Part shown: positions 5,633-7,744 of the stretch, piece after piece
Layout: each line of letters begins with the position of its first letter
Position numbering within the stretch: position 1 is the stretch's first letter
NCBI GenBank assembly: GCA_005786815.1
Contig: SYDB01000207.1
Span: forward strand, 1-7,744
Length of the DNA stretch: 7,744 nt
From: Burkholderiales bacterium
GTDB lineage: Bacteria > Pseudomonadota > Gammaproteobacteria > Burkholderiales > Burkholderiaceae_C
Direction: 5' to 3'
Program-made: the position numbers and the translations under genes
The notes under the pieces: generated by a model
The model's input: only the letters and a program-made list of their open reading frames with translations
Told to the model about the DNA's origin: nothing
Databases searched by the model: none

Positions 5633-6721
5633 TCAATCCCCGAACATTTTTTGCTTCAACTCACGGCGCTCTTGCGCTTCTAGAGACAAAGTAGCGGTGG
5701 GACGGGCGAGCAAACGGGCTACGCCAATAGGTTCGCCTGTTTCGTCGCAATAGCCATAATCGCCACCGTCGATGCGGTGGATGGATTGTTCAATTTTTTT
5801 CAGCAATTTGCGCTCACGGTCACGGGTACGCAACTCCAAAGCATGCTCTTCTTCAATGGTGGCGCGGTCTGCGGGGTCGGGGACAACGACCGTGTCTTCG
5901 CGGAGATGCTCGGTAGTTTCGCTGGCGTTGGTCAACACTTCATCTTTCAAATGGACCAACTTGATGCGAAAGAAGGCCATTTGTACGTCATTCATGTACT
6001 CGCTGTCAGGCATGGCGATCACCTCAGCGTCGGTGAGTTGGTCCGCCTTTTTCGTCTTCCAATTGTTGGCGAGTTTGGCGTCTTTTTTGGGTATCACAGG
6101 AATGATGGTCGTTGCAGCCTGGTTCGAAATCGGCATAAAGCTATTTTTTGCTGCCGTGGAAGCCAGAACTTGCGTGGGTGGAGGAGGAACGAGGGCAGCC
6201 ATCTTGGCAGCTCTGGAGTTTTTCTTGTGCACTACCGGTGTGTAGCCAGGGATGATGGGCGTGACGTGCACCACAGGCGCTGGAACAACCGGTTTAGCTG
6301 CGGCCTTGGTCACAGCCGATTTTTTAGGCGCTTCTACTTTTTTAGCCGGTGCTTTTGCTTTGGGGGCAGGCACCTTCTTGGCCGGGACTTTTTTAGCAAC
6401 AACTTTTTTGGCTGGTGCTTTTTTGGCCACTACTTTTTTAGCTGGCGCCTTGTTGGCCACTAGCTTTTTGGCTAATGGTTTTTTGGGTGCGGCTTTTTGA
6501 GCAACAGGTTTTTCGGCGACTACTTTTTTAGGAGTCACTTTCTTGGCAGTTGCCTTCTTGGGTGCCGCTTTGGCAGCTATTTTTTTAGTCACAGGTTTCT
6601 TAGCAGGGGTTGGTTTTTTCACAAGCTTTTTAGCTGGCGTTTTTGGCTTTGCAGCAGGTTTGACAGCCTTTTTGGCTGGCGCAGATTTTGTTGGTTTTTT
6701 ATGGCGGGCTTGTGCGTTCAC
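5633..6721 (-). CDS. dksA: DksA-family RNA polymerase regulator with histone-H1-like N-terminal tail and degenerate zinc finger
   Basis: DksA binds in the secondary channel of RNA polymerase and, with ppGpp, shifts transcription from rRNA to biosynthetic promoters. From the GTG at 6721 the product has 362 residues, more than twice the 151 of E. coli DksA. The N-terminal tail (about 8-146) is Lys/Ala/Pro/Val-rich, built of ten-residue units close to APAKKVVAKK, like bacterial H1-type proteins. A Pro-rich linker (147-230) follows. The DksA domain begins near 232: EYMNDVQMAFFRIKL, the coiled-coil tip DPADRA at 282-287 with both acidic residues, and LRTRDRERKLLKKIE. In the zinc-finger region only the first cysteine is kept (GYCDETGEPIG, Cys325); the others are Thr, Ser and Ala. 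GTG 6721 has AGGAG (6733-6729) at 7 bases. An in-frame ATG at 6748 would add 9 residues but lacks a ribosome site. The C-terminal identity is certain; the tail may bind DNA. Confidence 0.93.
   Translation of the reverse strand: MNAQARHKKPTKSAPAKKAVKPAAKPKTPAKKLVKKPTPAKKPVTKKIAAKAAPKKATAKKVTPKKVVAEKPVAQKAAPKKPLAKKLVANKAPAKKVVAKKAPAKKVVAKKVPAKKVPAPKAKAPAKKVEAPKKSAVTKAAAKPVVPAPVVHVTPIIPGYTPVVHKKNSRAAKMAALVPPPPTQVLASTAAKNSFMPISNQAATTIIPVIPKKDAKLANNWKTKKADQLTDAEVIAMPDSEYMNDVQMAFFRIKLVHLKDEVLTNASETTEHLREDTVVVPDPADRATIEEEHALELRTRDRERKLLKKIEQSIHRIDGGDYGYCDETGEPIGVARLLARPTATLSLEAQERRELKQKMFGD
6359..6538 (-). repeat. Degenerate 30-bp tandem repeat coding decapeptides of the DksA tail
   Basis: Six ten-residue units in register are encoded here: VTPKKVVAEK, PVAQKAAPKK, PLAKKLVANK, APAKKVVAKK, APAKKVVAKK and VPAKKVPAPK. 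Units 4 and 5 have identical protein sequence. Weaker units extend the register upstream to about 6628. The array explains the long T-rich plus-strand composition and is likely to vary in copy number between strains. Confidence 0.8.
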
Positions 6722-6728
6722 GTTTTGT

Positions 6729-6733
6729 CTCCT
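6729..6733 (-). promoter_or_regulatory. Ribosome binding site of dksA, decides the GTG start
   Basis: AGGAG at 6733-6729 on the minus strand is followed by the 7-base spacer ACAAAAC and GTG at 6721. The upstream ATG at 6748 has no purine-rich site before it, and the ATG at 6739 has GGAAGGA too close to work well. Confidence 0.6.
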
Positions 6734-6784
6734 CGCCATTCCTTCCATGTACGAATATGCACTAAAGGAGGTCTGGCGCGCGGG

Positions 6785-6790
6785 ATTGTA
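6785..6790 (-). promoter_or_regulatory. Candidate -10 element upstream of dksA
   Basis: TACAAT on the minus strand matches five of six -10 bases and lies 84 bases or less from the GTPase gene stop. No good -35 hexamer is seen at 16-18 bases, so this is a weak candidate. If real, transcription would start near 6778 with a leader of about 57 bases. Otherwise dksA is read through from the GTPase gene, since no terminator separates them. Confidence 0.3.
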
Positions 6791-6805
6791 GCCACATTCA
6801 AAACG

Positions 6806-7744
6806 CTAAACCAGAGACTGCTCCAAGCCTTCCATCAAGATGTCTTTGGGCAAATCGATACCAATGAACACCATCTTGCTCATTCTTTCTTCGCCCTTAG
6901 CCCATTCGGGTCCTAAATCACTCCCCATGAGTTGGTGTACCCCTTGGAAAATAACTTTGCGCTCGGTCCCGCGCATATTCAAAACGCCCTTGTAACGCAG
7001 CATTTTGGGGCCATAGATATTGACGATGGTGCCCAAGAAGTCTTCCAACTTGGCAGGATCAAAAGCGCGCTTGGATTTGAAAACAAAGCTTTTGACGTCA
7101 TCGTCATGGTGATGGTGATGTCCGTGACCGTGGTCTCCGCCGTGGGCGTGATCGCCGTGATGTGCATGATCTCCGTGGGAATGGTCGTCATGCCCATGGT
7201 CGTGCCCATGCGCATCATGTCCATGTTTGTGCGAAGGATGGTCGCAATGCTCGCCATCGTGGTGATGGTGGCCATCGTCTGCCAAAAAGTCTGGGTCAAT
7301 GTCTAGTTTGGCATTGAGGTTAAAGCCGCGCAAATCAAACACTTCCGCCAAAGACACTTCGCCAAAATGCACCACTTTTTGTGGCGCACGGGGGTTCATG
7401 TGTTTGAGACGGTGTTGCAGCGCATCCAATTCTTCTGCCGACACCAAGTCAGACTTGCTGATAAAAATTTGGTCTGCAAAACCCACTTGGCGACGCGCTT
7501 CTTGGCGGTCATTGAGTTGTTGGGCGGCGTGCTTGGCGTCTACCAAGGTCAATATAGAGTCGAGCAAAAAGCTCTCTGCAATCTCGTCGTCCATGAAGAA
7601 GGTTTGCGCTACAGGGCCGGGGTCAGCCAAGCCCGTGGTCTCGATCACCACGCGCTCAAAGTCAAGCAGGCCTTTACGCTTTTTGGCGGCCAAGAGTTGC
7701 AAGGTGGTGCGCAAGTCTTCACGGATGGTGCAGCACACGCAGCC
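6806..7744 (-). CDS. COG0523/CobW-family G3E GTPase with histidine-rich insert, putative metallochaperone (5' end outside window)
   Basis: G3E GTPases of COG0523 deliver or insert metal ions, often zinc or cobalt, into client proteins using GTP hydrolysis. The frame is open to base 7744. The first residues GCMCCT form the conserved CxCC metal motif, so the true start and the P-loop lie outside the window; the Met at 7738 is within the motif and is not a start. Residue numbers here count from that Met. ETTGLADP at 33-40 is the Walker B/switch region, and SKSD at 94-97 is the guanine-specificity motif (NKxD type). A run at 157-211 has 27 histidines in 55 residues plus one Cys, expected to bind metal. 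The CobW C-terminal domain follows from about 215 (VKSFVFKSKRAFDP, then RYKGVLNM and VIFQGVHQL). It is upstream of dksA on the same strand with no terminator between. The metal and client are not shown by the sequence. Confidence 0.93.
   Translation of the reverse strand, partial: GCVCCTIREDLRTTLQLLAAKKRKGLLDFERVVIETTGLADPGPVAQTFFMDDEIAESFLLDSILTLVDAKHAAQQLNDRQEARRQVGFADQIFISKSDLVSAEELDALQHRLKHMNPRAPQKVVHFGEVSLAEVFDLRGFNLNAKLDIDPDFLADDGHHHHDGEHCDHPSHKHGHDAHGHDHGHDDHSHGDHAHHGDHAHGGDHGHGHHHHHDDDVKSFVFKSKRAFDPAKLEDFLGTIVNIYGPKMLRYKGVLNMRGTERKVIFQGVHQLMGSDLGPEWAKGEERMSKMVFIGIDLPKDILMEGLEQSLV
7106..7270 (-). repeat. Low-complexity His/Asp/Gly-coding tract in the GTPase gene
   Basis: This tract encodes alternating His with Asp, Gly and Ala (27 His in 55 residues, for example DAHGHDHGHDDHSHGD). 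The DNA is built of repeated CAT/CAC and GAC/GGC codons, without a fixed repeat length. It sits between the GTPase domain and the CobW C-terminal domain, the usual place for a metal-binding insert in this family. Confidence 0.85.

Noticed and set aside
5777..6463. Plus-strand open frame of 228 codons opposite dksA
   Set aside because: It is the complement of the Lys/Ala-rich repeat and the DksA domain. Its Phe/Gly/Arg/Cys-rich product has no recognisable domain, and the minus-strand frame shows clear DksA conservation.
6252..6500. Plus-strand frame with repeating AGAFLATTFLAGAF-like hydrophobic protein, resembling a membrane repeat protein
   Set aside because: It is the antisense reading of the decapeptide array, since complements of AAA/AAG and GCC codons give Phe/Leu/Gly. 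No start signal was seen.
6764..6772. Perfect Shine-Dalgarno-like AAAGGAGGT on the plus strand
   Set aside because: No ATG, GTG or TTG lies at a suitable distance downstream and no plus-strand gene follows. Its meaning, if any, is as the complement CCTCC in the dksA leader.
7738..7740. Methionine at the edge as the start of the GTPase
   Set aside because: The two codons before it, still in the window, complete the family motif GCMCC, so this Met is internal and the gene continues beyond the window.

Overview
This window is a minus-strand block of a bacterial chromosome, most likely a betaproteobacterium of the order Burkholderiales. Comamonadaceae-like is my best guess. The basis is the gene content and order, a DksA with a long lysine/alanine-rich N-terminal tail, and protein sequences of clear beta-proteobacterial type. 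Base composition is close to balanced by eye, low for that family, so the assignment is an inference. All convincing genes lie on the minus strand, so transcription runs from high to low coordinates.

Region 1 (7744 to 6806) holds the C-terminal two thirds or more of a COG0523/CobW-type G3E GTPase, a putative metallochaperone, with a very histidine-rich insert. Region 2 (6721 to 5633) is a DksA-family RNA polymerase regulator. Its C-terminal half is a normal DksA coiled coil, but only one of four zinc-finger cysteines remains. Its N-terminal half is a histone-H1-like Lys/Ala/Pro repeat tail. A strong hairpin terminator (5583-5610) closes this unit. Region 3 (5611 to 5336) is an AT-rich intergenic region with a candidate extended -10 promoter and four AGTG boxes at exact 10-bp spacing, which look like the operator for MraZ.

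Region 4 (5335 to 1) is the start of the division and cell wall (dcw) cluster in its canonical order: mraZ, rsmH, ftsL, ftsI, murE, murF (murF is cut by the window edge). From rsmH to murF the genes overlap by 1 to 8 bases, and mraZ and rsmH are separated by 3 bases, so this is a tightly coupled operon. MraZ probably autoregulates it. RsmH modifies 16S rRNA, FtsL and FtsI are divisome parts, and MurE and MurF perform consecutive steps in making the UDP-MurNAc-pentapeptide.

The dcw part is ordinary. The points worth attention are the MraZ operator and its overlapping inverted repeat, the re-assigned GTG starts of mraZ and dksA, and the unusual DksA next to a histidine-rich GTPase, which together suggest a link to zinc. 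I found no tRNA, rRNA, mobile element, CRISPR array or convincing plus-strand gene.
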